From Macrolepiota albuminosa (taxonomy: Eukaryota > Basidiomycota > Agaricomycetes > Agaricales > Agaricaceae): a DNA stretch of 64,000 nucleotides. Position 1 is the first letter of the stretch, and every line of letters begins with the position of its first letter. Under the pieces are notes generated by a model. It ran no database searches. It saw only the letters and a program-made list of their open reading frames with translations, and had not been told where the DNA came from. Location: the NCBI GenBank assembly GCA_027475525.1, contig JAMWFC010000017.1, positions 1 to 64,000 on the forward strand. The letters are read 5' to 3'. The position numbers were made by a program, and so were the translations under genes. Below are positions 34,324 to 46,600 of the stretch, piece by piece.

Positions 34324-37300
34324 TTAAGGATCTTGGAACAGATTCCATCTATCAAATGCTTTAGGAGGGATATGACATGCATAGTCAAAATACAGGCATT
34401 CCTTTGGGAGATCCATGATCTTGCATAGCTCAGTAGTGGTTTTGAAATGTTCCTTTGCACTCAACAGGTCTACTTTGACCACAGCAATCTCACCAAGTGC
34501 TCTATATAAGCAGGCATGAGTGACTAAGTCTGAAAAGGATATACTGATTTCAATTGTTTCATGGAAGTAATCTCCAGCTTTATCAAAGTTCCCATCTGAC
34601 AGTTCAACAATTCCAGCCAAATAATACAGGACTAGGACATCCAGATTACTATATTTGGTAGCATGCTTAATGAGAGGAACAATCAATTCCTGAGCATGCT
34701 CTACATCACCCTTTTTTTGCCAAGTATGCAGCAAGTAAACCTTTCATTGCAATACCAAAACTTGTTAGATCAGGTTTAATCAATTCAAGCAGCTGAGCCC
34801 GTAATGTGTTTGACTTTGCATAGTCACCTTGTTGATCAGCCAGATCAGCCAGCAGAATGAACTATATCCGATTCTTGCTTGCCTGTACTTTTTCAAAAAA
34901 ATGCTGTGCAATGTCTAAGTGACCATTGTGAAGTTTAAGATATCCTGCATAGCAATTTGTTGAAGAGAGGTTGAGTTGAATATGTTTCTGCTTGAGTGTG
35001 GACAGAAAGTTGAAGTAGCTTTGTATTGCACCAGGCCTTCCTTTGAGTATATTGATTTCAATTATATCACATTTAACTAAGGCCTTCATCTTCTTTGGCT
35101 GAAGTCTAAACAATGGTAAAAAGCCAGAGCAATTGTTCAGTACTGTTGCAAGTAGTTTCTCTGCAGTCTGGAAATTGCCTTGATTGAGATAACATAAAGC
35201 TAGCCAATAGTCAACCCAAATGAGCTGATCTAAATCCCTAGTCTCAAGAGCAAGTTTCCGTGCTTGTGCATGTATGTTTTCAGCTTCTTCCATTTGTCCA
35301 ACTAAATTCAAAAGCAAGGAAATCCGAAGTAGACAAGTTGTCTTGCTTTTTATAATACTTTTAGGTTTCTGTGAAATTGGGATTGCCGTGCAAAAATTCA
35401 TGTGTAACACAGTATTATGGATTTTGCACACATCCAAAGCAATTATTGCGTGGTGCAGAGAAACCGGGCGTGGTCAATATGTGTGAATAACATACAAAAA
35501 ATTGTCTGCAGTTTGCAGGACATCAAGAATTGTTTCAATGTTCCCACCAGTGTCCTGGAGCCAATGATTAAGAATGTGTTCTATGTTCATGTCTTCTGCA
35601 AGAACACTTTGTGACTGCAGAATGTGGGAAGCATAATATCTCCTTAGTCCTCTCAACAATGAATTCATTGAGGTATCCCAATGCTTATCCAATATATAAA
35701 GGCGTATAGGAGCTAAAAGAGTGATGAAGTCACCATTCGGTTCGCAATGAATTGCTTATGCTTATCCAATATATAAAGGCGTATAGGAGCTAAAAGAGTG
35801 ATGAAGTCACCATTCGGTTCGCAATGAATTGCTTGCACAAAGCACCTGCACAGGTTTCAATGTTTGACACCCCATGGGAAATGGCAGCAAGACATGTCTT
35901 GCTAATCCCTTGAGGAAGAAATGCAATGAGTTGCAAGAGATGATGAACCATGTCGCCAAGTTTGGCAAAGGAGGGAGAATTGAGAGATGTCTCAATTGTG
36001 ATAGCAACACTTTGGGATTTTCCATCCCCAGTTTTGAGTAGAGCGGCACGTTGATCATACCATGCAGTAACAAGCTCTTGGGGAGACCATTAGTTCTGAA
36101 CCGCTGCTTGTGCAAGTAGATTGATTGAGAGAGGGTGAAAGTCAACAGCAAAGAGCAGTTTGGGAAGAATCAATCTTTTGATGGAAGGGTAGTATGCCTG
36201 AAAAGCTTCACACACAGCACTCTCTTAGAGCACAGGGACCTGTGATCTAACCCAGTCAAGGTTTGGAGGCAGTACCTTTGTGCATGTGGTAATGAGGATG
36301 GCGACATTGGGCCTCGTGCCAAAGCCATCAATGACATCTGCAATTCGTCCAGCATCAACAGGGGCATCCAAGAAAGTTTCAGCATTGTCAAGTACAAGGA
36401 GTGTGTTCAATGTTGAAATTGCCTTTGATATCAAATTGTGAGCACTGACAGAAGTCGGCAATCCCAATGTTCTTGCAATCTGGTCAAGGAATGTTCCTAA
36501 ATTCACCTGGCCTGCGTCCATATCGTCGAACCGGACAAAATACCTTTGATCTTGGAACCTGGAGGCGATCACTCCGTCATTTATAACAGCGCGGGCGATG
36601 GTACTTTTCCCAATGCCTCCTGGGCCAATGAGGGCAACTTTTGCGGCAATAAAGCAGAGACTGGATGGTACTTTGGACAAGATTGTCCCTTCCGAAAAAG
36701 ACTCCCGGCCGACTGGGTAGTACGTCAGGTTCCCCAGAATCCCTACAAAAGAAATGAGCCCAATCTTCGTGTTCATTTGTCGGTGCATACGTATAAGAAA
36801 TGAAGTTCACTGCCGTATGAAACTCAGCCAGTAGTTTGTCAAGTTTCATGTCCATTTTGTCAACTTTCATATTTGTCGACATGTTAACTTCAGTCTGGAT
36901 AAAATTCATCACATTCCATTAAGAAACAAATAACGCAATCATAACTCACGTTGAAAAGGGTTAGGGAACGATTCAACTCATCCTTCATTTTTACAATTGT
37001 CTCCTGGTTATTTGTAATGTCAAGGACCTTTGACACTATATTCTTCTCGGCCTTTGCTTTAGCTGCATCTTGAATGGCGTCCAGAGAGCTGAATACGTCC
37101 AAAACTTGAGATGTAATTGGGCTAACAGTAGTAAGAGATAATGTCCCACCTTTTGAGCTCGATCAGTGCACGACGGACGGTGTTGTCAAGCTGATGTTCG
37201 GGGGTTTCGGAGGTAGCCGCCAAACAACAAGGCCGATCATCTGACATCTCCTTGAAATCATCCTGATTTGCCTGGTATCCTGAGGAATATGTGAGATGGA

Positions 37301-37627
37301 ATTCGACAGCGTGTTCCATGGCTATACTTTGGCAATACCGAGTATTCCTGAAACACTTGACAGCACTCCCTGAACTGTCGACGAAGGTATTACGCCGCTG
37401 ACAAGAGTAATGGTCTGTATTGCGTTATTCAAGAATGATATTGTCCGGTCATGGCTTGGATTCTGAACTTCTTGTAGGCCTGTCACTCTTCTTTGCGCAA
37501 CCTATTAGAAATAATGCATGGACATCCATCCAGGTAAAGAACTAAGCCGGGTACATACCCCAGCTATGCCAACGTTACCCTCTCGAAGTGGTGACATTCC
37601 AAGGCTTTCGTGTTGGTCAGTGGACAT
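34324..37627 (-). pseudogene. NB-ARC/TPR NLR-like receptor, broken
   Basis: Start ATG 37,627 (MSTDQHESLG). Exons 37,627-37,559 and 37,501-37,328 give a helical N-terminal part (ISFLNNAIQTITLVSGVIP ... VSGILGIAK), then an exon from 37,271. The NTPase starts with VFFGRDNLV. Walker A is GPGGIGKST (about 36,610-36,636) and Walker B is LLVLDNAETF (about 36,370-36,400). TPR-like helices (LALCYLNQGNFQTAEKLL; LYYLAGIVELSDGNFDKAGD) fill 35,440-34,324. Such STAND proteins act in fungal non-self recognition. Stops at 36,225-36,227 and 36,090-36,092 and a frameshift in a T-run at 34,712-34,718 break it. A 77-bp duplication adds an artificial break at 35,681. Some exon limits in 36,900-37,270 are unclear. 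Confidence 0.75.
35681..35834. repeat. 77-bp direct duplication in NLR relic
   Basis: ATGCTTATCCAATATATAAA starts both at 35,681 and at 35,758 (spacing exactly 77), in single-copy host sequence. Confidence 0.9.
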
Positions 37628-39109
37628 TGTAGTAACTCTGAAATAACAGAGCAAATGCAGTGCGTGGTAGATTTTAACTGGCAGTGGTTTGCCATGCGAC
37701 TTTGCTATCAAGACTGCGCTTTAGTAAGGCAGTGAGTACTCACCGAGTTTTGAGCTTTTGTCACAAAGTTGTTTATGATTGATGAACTAGTTCACTGATG
37801 TGAGAACAACGTGAATAACGGTGTTTTCACCCGGTACTTCAAATTTCACGCAATCGAGAGAAGTGCCATATGCCCTAGGATTGGGAAGAACCAAGTATTG
37901 AACACATTGTAATAATTTATATAGCTGCGGAGATGGGAACACATGGTAGCAGGGATAACTGTAAGGATAAATCACGTGGTAGAGCATACCAGATAATCAT
38001 CCCTGTTGGGAATCATGCTTCGAGGGCCATATCTTCGACGCCGCCGAGGGGGTCGGTAGGGAGTGAAGCGGAAGTAGCCGGGCAAGTGCATTTTTTCTTG
38101 CCACAGGCGGGGAGCTCAAAACGTTGGAATTAGTGTCTGCGACTCGGGGTACTCAGAATGTGCCTGGATACGGAAGGCTTTGCAATGAGGGTGGAGGACA
38201 GTGCTTATCATGCTGCCCACATGTTATGGCTGACATTCACCTTTTCATTGACAATCCCAAAAGCACGGAATTCCACAGAGCATGGCAAATGTAAAGATAA
38301 GCTAGTAATTCTCCAGAGTATCAGAGTGATATCTTGATCTGCGAGATGACAGGTGCAGAGCCGTCAACCTGACACATCTCTGCCTCCTCAGTATTCTGAG
38401 TGCCTGGGAGTGATTCTGCAGTACTTTCAGCAGGAGTAGGGGCCTAGTATCTAAAGATAAGCCAGGGGATTTTGATTTTCATTCAGGGTGGAATAGTTCA
38501 TGATGCAGTGTGTCCGATAGGTATATGTTTAACTCACCCTCAATCTTCGTATACTTGACTGAGGTATATATTCGTAAAATCTGTTGAGGGTTGAGTGTAA
38601 TGTATTGACCCCTGGTCATCACATTTATGGCACTTACGAGTGATCACTTGCAGAGCTCAACCCCGTTCTCTCACTCACGCGGTTACAAGTCACATGCCCC
38701 TACCACACTTACGTAACAAACCACCCACGTCAACAAACACCACCACACCACACCACACCACACCACGCCATTTCTGCTTTATCATTTCCATTTACACTGC
38801 TACCTGCTGTTTTAGATCGATTTCTCTAATCGACCCGCTCTCTAGCGCTACGAAGCCACGAGAGAGAACGTGTGCGAGAACGAGCGGAACTGCGTAGCGT
38901 GGATCTTGATAGGTGTATTGCTATCGGCTACCAGCTACTGCTGCTAAGAAGTACTTGATACGAGACAAGACGAGACGCGGACGAGACGCGGACGAGACTG
39001 GATCGCGTAAAAAAGGTCTGCAAGGCGAGATCTCGAGACTTTGACAGACACAACATAACATAACGAAAAGCGAGAGGAATTGAAAGAAAAGAGAAAGAGA
39101 AAGAGAAAG
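37628..39109. other. Intergenic region with simple repeats
   Basis: No gene supported. It holds a CACCA-type microsatellite (about 38,722-38,768) and a short GACGAGACGCG repeat (about 38,960-38,995). The last 30 bases before EB1 are almost pure purine (GAAAGA units). Confidence 0.6.
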
Positions 39110-40259
39110 ATGACATCCCGAACGGATCTTTTAGTGTGGTTGAACGAGCTGCTCCAGATTGATTATGCGAAAGTGGAGCAGTGTGGAAGCGGAGGCGCGT
39201 ATTGCCAGGTGCTTGATTCGATTTATGGTGCGTTTTTGTTTTTTTCTTTATTTCTTTCTTTCCTTTTCTTTCCTTTTCTTTCCTTTTCTTTTCTTTTGTT
39301 TTCTTGGAGATCGCGTTCTTACCTCGCTGATGTCGTCGGCGCTGTGCAGGTGACGTGCCGATGAAACGGGTCAAGATGAATGCGAAACATGAGTATGAGT
39401 ATCTTGCGAATTTTAAAATTATGCAGACTGTGTTCAAGAATAAAAAGATTGACAAGGTACGTTGGATTGCGTTGGGTTGTGTTGTCCTTGTGGATTAAAA
39501 TGATCTCTTCTCAACCACCATACAGCCTATACCAGTTGAGAAGCTCGTCAAATGTAAAATGCAGTACGTCCCGCGGCTTCGCTCAACCGATTGATTAGGG
39601 ATTAGCTGATCAAAAGCGCTCTGCTCTGCTCTACTCTGGCTACACAGAGACAACCTTGAATTTCTACAGTGGTTAAAAGGATTTTGGGACTCTCATCACG
39701 GGGGACAGAAGTACGATGCGGTCGGGCGGCGGGATGGCACCGTCGTTAACGCGCCTGCGACGATCGCGCCTATTACGACGGGGCGCAGTGGGTCGTCTGG
39801 GAATTTGAACCTCGTCGGGGGCCGGGCGGGCGGGAAGACGCCGGTGGGGGGCCATCGGAGTGCATCGGCGGCGAGCAATGAGACGGTGCAGCTGCTGCAG
39901 GGCCAGGTCAAGGAGCTTTCTGGGCATCTGGAGGGGTTGGAGAAGGAGCGGGATTTTTATTTCGAAAAGGTGGGTGTGGGGTTTTTTGTGAGGAGTTGGA
40001 GTCGTGCGACTGACTTACGCTTGCCTTGGGGAATGATGATAGCTAAGGGAGATTGAGATTTTGGTGCAGCAGCAGCTGGAGACTCACGAGGCGGCGGGAA
40101 AAGACGACGAGACGCTGAGGAAGATCCAGGCTATTCTGTACTCTACCGAGGTCTGTGGGTCAATTTGTGTGTGGAACACAAGAGACTGACGTGATATAAC
40201 AGGAAGGATTTGAAGTGCCGGATGGAGCTGCAGCTATTGACGAGGAGGAAACGTTTTAG
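39110..40259 (+). CDS. EB1: EB1-family microtubule plus-end tracking protein
   Basis: Six exons: 39110-39227, 39350-39456, 39526-39563, 39648-39969, 40043-40150, 40203-40259. All are in phase and give 249 residues. Residues 1 to about 115 form a calponin-homology domain (SRTDLLVWLNELLQIDYAKV; GAYCQVLDSIYGDVPMKRV; FKIMQTVFKNKKIDKPIPVE; FLQWLKGFWD) that binds the microtubule lattice at growing ends. A serine/glycine/threonine-rich linker follows, then a coiled-coil EBH region (VKELSGHLEGLEKERDFYFEKLREIE), which dimerises and binds partners. The C-terminus DEEETF is the EEY/F-type tail recognised by CAP-Gly proteins, here with F. Homologues are yeast Bim1 and fission yeast Mal3. Length and domain order are normal. 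Confidence 0.95.
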
Positions 40260-40316
40260 ATAGTAGTTAGACTGGATTTTGATGCATCAATTTCATTTTC
40301 TATTGATCAACCACCT

Positions 40317-41556
40317 ATGCCTGACCTGTCCCCTGAAATTCAATCGCACATTGTCTCTGCGCTTGCGCCCCAGGCCGGCGCGCGTCCTTTCTCGCCGTCG
40401 TCAGCGGTGACGACGGCCACGCTGCGCGCGCTGTGCCTGACGTCGAGAGCCCTGCAGCGCGACGCCGAGCGCCGCCTGTACGCCTCGCTGTACCTCGCGT
40501 CGCCGCGGCAGGCGCACCTCGTCTGCCGTACGCTCGCGGCCAACCGTCGGCTGGGGTCATTAGTGCAGGCGTTCTGGTTCAGCGACGAGGCGCAGCACGG
40601 GCGGCTGGGGCGGTCGTTCTGGCAGGGCATCCGCAGCGCGCTCGTCGCCATGCCCAGCCTCGAGCGACTGTGTCTGTTCGACGGGGACCTGCAGAACAGC
40701 TGGGTCCTCGACTGCGAATTCCCGTTCCGGCTCCGCGAGGCCAAACTGCACTTTGCTTGGGACACGCACCTCGTCGCCTTCCTCGCCGCCCAGCCCTCAC
40801 TGCACACTCTCCAATGCCTCGACCCTCCCACCCAGGACCTCCCCGCCGCCCCGGCCCGGCCTCTCCCGCCCGCCTCGCTCCCTGCCCTCGACCGCTTCGA
40901 CGGCAACCTCCGCATCGCATCCACCATCCTCCTCCTCGCCCCTCCGCTCACGAACCTCCAAGCTACAGTCGACGACCCCGCCCGTCCACACGTCCTCCGC
41001 TTCCTACGCAGCCTCCACACCGTCACACACACCCTCCGCGCCCTCAGCGTCCTCGAGCTCCCCGACGCACTCGCCGCAGACACACTCGACATCCTCGCAG
41101 GCCTCTGTCCGAACTTGGTCTACCTCGGGCTCATCCCCCTCCCGCCTATCGCCGTACGTCCTCTCCTTCCCCCCCTTCGGTCTTGTAATGATTCTGACAC
41201 CTTTGCGTTTTTTTTATTCCTTTTTTTTAAACAACAAGCGCCACGCCGTGTTCGCGCCGATGATGCTCCTCCGCCATCTGCGCACCGTCCAGTTCGACCT
41301 CATGTCGTGGTCACCCCATCCTGACGTGCGCGCCCTCCGCGCCCTTGCGTGCGAGGTCCACACGTTTTGCCCGCAGATCAATAATGTTGTGTTTTGGCTT
41401 GGTAGTATGCGTGTTACTTGGGTTTGGGTCGAGGATAATGACAACGACGGCGACGGCGATAAGGACAAGGACAAGGACAAGCGCTTCGGCCAGTGGCATT
41501 CACAGATCGACCTCCAGCAGTATCCCCCGTTTGACCTAATGTGGAGTTTGGTCTAG
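40317..41556 (+). CDS. F-box-like / leucine-rich repeat protein
   Basis: Two exons, 40317-41153 and 41239-41556, 384 residues. The intron starts GTACGT and ends CAACAAG. The N-terminus (LSPEIQSHIVSALAP ... LRALCLTSRALQRDAERRLY) matches the F-box-like helices of many mushroom proteins that recruit targets to SCF ubiquitin ligases. The middle has leucine-rich turns ([38 protein letters not shown]). An acidic/lysine run (DNDNDGDGDKDKDKDK) lies near the end. The start is only 57 bp after the EB1 stop, so the two share a very short intergenic space in tandem. GC is much higher than to either side. The target is unknown. Confidence 0.75.
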
Positions 41557-41938
41557 CCCCCACCCCCCACGTTATTTTTCTTGACTCTATCCGAGTAGTA
41601 GATTGTTGTATGTATGTACATTATGTTATAATAGTAGTAGTAGTAAATCGAAGAGAGGTGAGCTCGGTGCTCTTGTTTCCGAGTAAGAGTAACCCAGGTT
41701 GAAAACAACCTTGAGCAGCCGAGAAGCTTCCTTTTCAACGCAAGGCTGGTTGATGCATACCGTAAGATGTTACTCCTGAGGCAAGCCACAATACAGTGCT
41801 AAGAGGCGGGGGTAAAGTAGCTATTGTGCTCTACTCCTGTGGTGTGTAATGGGTGACCGGCTGAGTGGTATGCTGCTACTGTAGCGTTTCGTAATAGAGC
41901 TCTCCTCGCAGATTTTCGTGTGTCGTGAGTGTTTCGGC
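41557..41938. other. 3' flank of F-box-like gene
   Basis: No gene. A run of GTA/TAG triplets lies near 41,630-41,645. AT-rich repeat DNA begins after this. Confidence 0.6.
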
Positions 41939-42505
41939 TGGTATACTAGTAGATAGTCTATTGACAAGGATAACACCATTAATTGGGATGGGGATGGAAA
42001 TTAGGGCAATCAGAGTCAGTGCTTTTTTCATTCACTTGACATGGATTTTGTTAGAAATCAAGTCGTTCCCTATAGATAACACGTAAGTTTATCCCTCAGT
42101 GCGTGTTAACGAACTGTATTGAATACCTATAGATAACACGTAAGTTTATCCCTCAGTGCGTGTTAACGAACTGTATTGAATACCTATAGATAACACGTAA
42201 GTTTATCCTAGGAATGTGTGAATAGAACATACCCTCAGTGCGTGTCAACGAACTGAGGGTACTGAGAGATGTCCGTGCAGAATAGATAGCTAAGTGTGTA
42301 GGACAAAGCAGTCTCTGGCCCAAAGGCTGCTTTGATCAATTGGTCGTGTCGTGATATCCGTTCCCTCGTCACACTATCACATCAGCCCATGGCATTCCAA
42401 CAGATTGATGCCAAGTGCTGATGCTGATCTTCTACATAGCCAATGGTGTAGACGATGAACAAGGTTTGACATCTGACCGAGACACAGCGAGAATGTCTGG
42501 ACTTA
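41939..42505 (+). repeat. Direct repeat DR, left copy, interrupted
   Basis: 41,939-42,053 and 42,390-42,505 match 47,048-47,275 in the same direction (shared CTATTGACAAGGATAACACC-type block and AATGTCTGGAC block). The left copy is interrupted by about 335 bp that hold the triple 57-bp repeat. A short third copy lies at 50,400-50,436. Confidence 0.75.
42070..42242. repeat. Three tandem 56-57-bp units
   Basis: The units start with CTATAGATAACACGTAAG at 42,071, 42,127 and 42,184 (spacing 56 and 57). The last unit is interrupted by a short insertion. The unequal spacing makes this different from the 77-bp artefacts. Confidence 0.8.
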
Positions 42506-42735
42506 GGTCTTGATTATGAGGTCTTGATTATTAAATCTTGATTATCAGATCTCCACTCTCTTCCCTGCTTCTGGCTTGAGGTGGCCTTGGCTCATACAGT
42601 CTTGATTGATTACTAGGTCTTGATTATCAAGTCTTGATTGATTACTAGGTCTTGGCTCATACAGTCTTGATTGATTACTAGGTCTTGATTATCAAGTCTT
42701 GATTGATTACTAGGTCTTGATTATCAAGTCTTGAT
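42506..42735 (+). repeat. TCTTGATTAT minisatellite
   Basis: About ten imperfect units of TCTTGATTAT/TCTTGATTGATTACTAGG, plus a 65-bp larger period. CTTGATTATCAAG is close to a palindrome. It lies just upstream of the left membrane-protein gene. Confidence 0.8.
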
Positions 42736-45255
42736 CATCAATGAAGGTTATGATAGTTGTACAAATAATGATCTCTATCATAGGTGAGTTATAAAAGGTC
42801 AAGTTATAATTTTGATATGCTTTTGTGTCTTCTCTATCCCTCCTCCTCAAGTCTTTTCAACACCACCATCTTCTTCAAAACAACCTAGTCAAAGCACAAC
42901 GTGTAGCATTCCCCTTACTCTCTGATTCTTGCAATTTTCTTCAGTTAAAACCCAATCAGCATCCAACAGCAATGTCCAACCCATCAACAGTCTATGACCC
43001 AGTCCTTCTAAGTATGTCATCCAAATAATTAGCTCAATATTTCTGATTGCTCTCAATCTAGCCTTTATGATTGACTTGTGGTATGAGCATTGTTCTTATT
43101 TCTTTTATTGCTTTTTCATATACATGCTTTTTATTTAGGCTTTTGGGAATTACATGCTCACAGACTTTGTATTATTTCCGCATGTATTCTCATGATCATT
43201 GGATGTTAAAAGGAATAGTGAGTTTAGATGTTACAATATTCTTGAGTTATTGCTTTTAATTGATTTTTTACAGATCATAATACTTTCGTGAGTAATATAG
43301 AATGGTTTATCTATGAATCAGAAGTTTGAGTTTTGTGAGCATCATGGAATGTGTACAGGTGGTTTTTCTGGCATATGAAATATGCAATGTCTATGTTATA
43401 GACAAGATACCTGAAAGGACATCAAACATCATCAATGGCTCTTTGTGAGTTCTGATACCATGAATTATTTGTGATGTTGACTTTTTTTACTTTTAGAGGA
43501 AGTATAGTATGCAGCATATTTTACTTGTTTGTGATGTGTAGATGTTGATGCAGTTGTCAGATTGTAATGACAATCACAGTGCGTTATTACTTGTATTCTT
43601 CCATAGTTTTATTTTTGATGAAAATCAAGGTATTTGTGACAACAATAGTTCAAAGGTGTGCTTACACTGTCAAGTAACATTCTGCCTAAAGCTACTATCA
43701 ATTTTGTCAGCTTCTTTATATGGAGAATATATCGTCGCAAGTGTCATGACTTCATTTTATTTCACATTCATACTAAATAATGTATAGTCAGTCAACAATA
43801 TCGATGGAAAAAACTATTTATTGCATTTATAGTATGCACCATTTAATCCTACTTTCTATATGCTCCAAGCATAAATCATACTTTTAGATTACCACATCTC
43901 TTGTGCAATTTGGTAACTCTGCATTTAACATACTTCTTATACTTTTACTAATAGACTGTCTAGGTGTTGGACAATGTTAAGATGACTATCTATTATTCCC
44001 AGGATTTCTGATTCTCATGTGATTTATTGTCACTCTAGTTCTTGTTGCATTATTGTTTGTATCAATTTGTTTATCAGCACAATTTGAACTCAGGTCCAAA
44101 CAGATACAATGCCTCTTATTTTGTCATGACTACACTACTTGGACATGTAGGAATATGAAAAACTTCAGAAGTATTGCCCAATTCTGATTCAGGCTGGAGA
44201 CAGGTCTCATTGTCAGTTTATTTGACCATGTCCATCATCTGTGACTGGTTCATTACTGCATCTCTTGTCTACCTCTTGAGGGACATGCATACTGAAATCA
44301 TAAGGTGGGTTATATTGTGATTCTTGAACTACCCTTGGACAAGTCTATATAAACTATGCCTTCAGATCACAAAATGCAATCAATCGTCTAGTTGTCTTTA
44401 GGTAAGATATTTAAATTATATGTCATAGTTTACCTATTATTAAATTGATAGTATGAGCATTGGACTACTGTCAAGTATAATTGCAGCCTGTGCACTTCTG
44501 ACTGTGAGTACTATGAGTGCAAAATTGTTACTGATTTGATTCAGATACTTATCTATAATAGTACTATCTTGCTGGAAATCTTGTTTATGGGTGTATGTTT
44601 TCATTTATAAATATCAGCCTAATGCTAATGAGTATTTACTCAAGTTTTTTTCCTCATTAATGCAAGAAGTCTGTAGCTAGGAAGTTTCTCTTCTTGCTAT
44701 CACTCACTTTCAATTTTATCAATTTTAGTATATTTCAATTCAATGCTGGTAAGAATGATTGAAATGCAGTCTTTGATAGCATTTTTATCTAATTTGTGCT
44801 AGGTAACGTATGTGAATTTTGTATTTCTCTATCATGATTTTTTTCATTATAATGACCATGTGTCACACAGGCTTAACTCTCGTATCAGAGTTCGAAGGAT
44901 GTTTGCACAGACTGTGATCAGAGAAAAAGATTTCCTTGAGGAACATGAAATATCTTCCTGAGATGCACCACAAGTAATTTTTTTCTCTCTCTGCATAGTT
45001 ATTTCAATTGATTCTTTGACATGAGCTTTAGATTATTATGAATCCAGCAAAGAGCAAAGAGCTTTGATATTAAGATCTTTAGTTCTTGATGAGTTCTTAC
45101 CAAATTTAGCACTTAAAGACTAGTAGTTAATCTCTTAGAGACTGATTTCACTATAGGATAGAGAAAGAAAATAGATGCACTTAACAACAATAAATTTAGA
45201 TAAAGTGATATGAGACTACTGTTAGATACAAATAGACTGACTGCCTACTCAAGAC
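42720..45255. repeat. Large inverted repeat, left arm
   Basis: Matches 47,410-50,295 in inverse direction, with moderate divergence throughout. Outer end: TTGTACAAATAATGAT near 42,760; inner end: the TTAACAACAATAAATTTAG block near 45,180. Ends are approximate. Confidence 0.85.
42972..44961 (+). CDS. Multi-exon membrane protein (DUF6534-like), left-arm copy
   Basis: Start ATG 42,972. Exons 42972-43011, 43062-43080 and 43139-43217 join in phase to 46 residues: MSNPSTVYDPVLL, then TFMIDLWLLGITCSQTLYYF, then RMYSHDHWMLKGI. The GITCSQTLYYF...D..LKG pattern resembles the first membrane helix and loop of mushroom seven-helix DUF6534 proteins. The last exons carry YFNSML (about 44,735) and LNSRIRVRRMFAQ ... 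EEHEISS (stop 44,959-44,961), like the YxNSLLATLNAR end of that family. Middle exons are small and I could not join them with confidence. A TATAAAAG box lies near 42,790, followed by a CT-rich leader. The function of the family is unknown. Confidence 0.45.
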
Positions 45256-46000
45256 TTGATTGAATAGCTAAGGTATTCTTACCTCATGCTTGATTAGTAT
45301 TTGAATTCCTATAGCAGACTGGTCACAATATGTTGATGAGTATATTGAGAGTTAGGAAAATCTACTAGAAGGTTGGTCACAAATTGAGTAGTGGAGTGTG
45401 AGTACTAGTTTGTTGTCTCCTGTAATGCTTAAAACCTTTGATTCAGTTCAATTCTTGCCAATTTCATTATGCTTGAAGATCACTAGCTTGTGATTATTTG
45501 TCAATAATGCCATCTATCTGTCTCAAGTGAGCATACTTTTTCACAAGGTGGTGATACATATGTCTCACTCAAGGCAGACAATAAAAGCATCAAATCCCCA
45601 ATATATCCAAAGGACACTGAAAATTGTAAGCATTAGAGAGTCAAAAACTGTAGACTTGAGGCAGCTCAATAAAAGAACCAACTCTGAACCATGCAAATAT
45701 ACAAGCCATCAGCCACCAGAGCAGTAAACATGTAGTAAAAAAGCAACAATCAAAGTTTAATGAGATGGCAATTGCCAAGAGGTGGCAGTGTTTAGCAGAG
45801 GCAAGATCTTGGCATAAGTTCTGAGATCAACCCATCAAAATACTGACATCATCTCAGCAACCTGCCATCAATCCATTGTCCTATCTCTAAAACTATTGCA
45901 CAACCTTGTTGGCCACTCTTTATCACTAACTACCATGCACTCAAAACCACAAAAAGAGCTTCCAGAAGGAAAAAGAACAAGAGACATGAACATGTAGTGA
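45256..46000. other. Gene-free AT-rich spacer
   Basis: Inside the large inverted repeat but not part of its arms. No gene or repeat that I can support. Confidence 0.5.
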
Positions 46001-46600
46001 GAGAGGGGTAGGCAAGCAGTGAAAGAGAGATTAACCAGAAAACAGGTGACTACATGCATCCAAGCCCTGACAGAGGCAATATCTGAGCACCCAGCCCTGT
46101 TAATGCAGCAACTTAATGCCTGGGCATGGCAACATAACAATCTAGCATCAACACATGTGAATTATGTAGTAGTCCATGCATCAGAGGAAGGGTATAAAAG
46201 AAGTAGAGTTTTGGGGAGACTGGACAAGCAATTCACTTGCCACAGCTTGGGGTCCCTAAAGAGTAGACTACTTAGGCCCATGAGCATCTAGAGTTGACTT
46301 TGGATTAACAGTGATAATACTTTTGAGCCCATTTTGAAAGTGATTTTCGATTACATTCTTTATCAAAATCAATAAAATTATAACTACATTATATTTACAA
46401 AAGTACATGTATGTATAGCTTGACCCCACAAGCTATGTGAATAAAAGTGATTTAAATAGGGTTTCTGCTTGATTTCAGTTAAGCAAACTTTAATACAAGT
46501 TTACTTTATACTTTGCATTATCTGGAGCCCACCTTGAAGGGCTTTCTGTTATATGAGTAAACACTTTATAAAGATCTCGATCTAGAGTCCAAAACATCCT
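46000..46600 (+). repeat. LTR-like regulatory region (ends uncertain)
   Basis: Has a promoter-like GGTATAAAAG (46,191-46,200) and an AATAAAATTA polyadenylation-like signal (46,371-46,380), 170 bp apart, followed 470 bp later by a gag-like start. This order is what an LTR retrotransposon would show. No second LTR or target duplication is visible. Confidence 0.35.

Noticed and set aside
38640..38897. 85-codon frame upstream of EB1
   Set aside because: It consists largely of the CACCA microsatellite.
42070..42242. Possible CRISPR-like array (regular repeats)
   Set aside because: Only three units in tandem without unique spacers, and the genome is fungal.
45527..46140. Open frames of 66 and 90 codons in the spacer of the inverted repeat
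   Set aside because: AT-rich chance frames without homology or support from the other arm.
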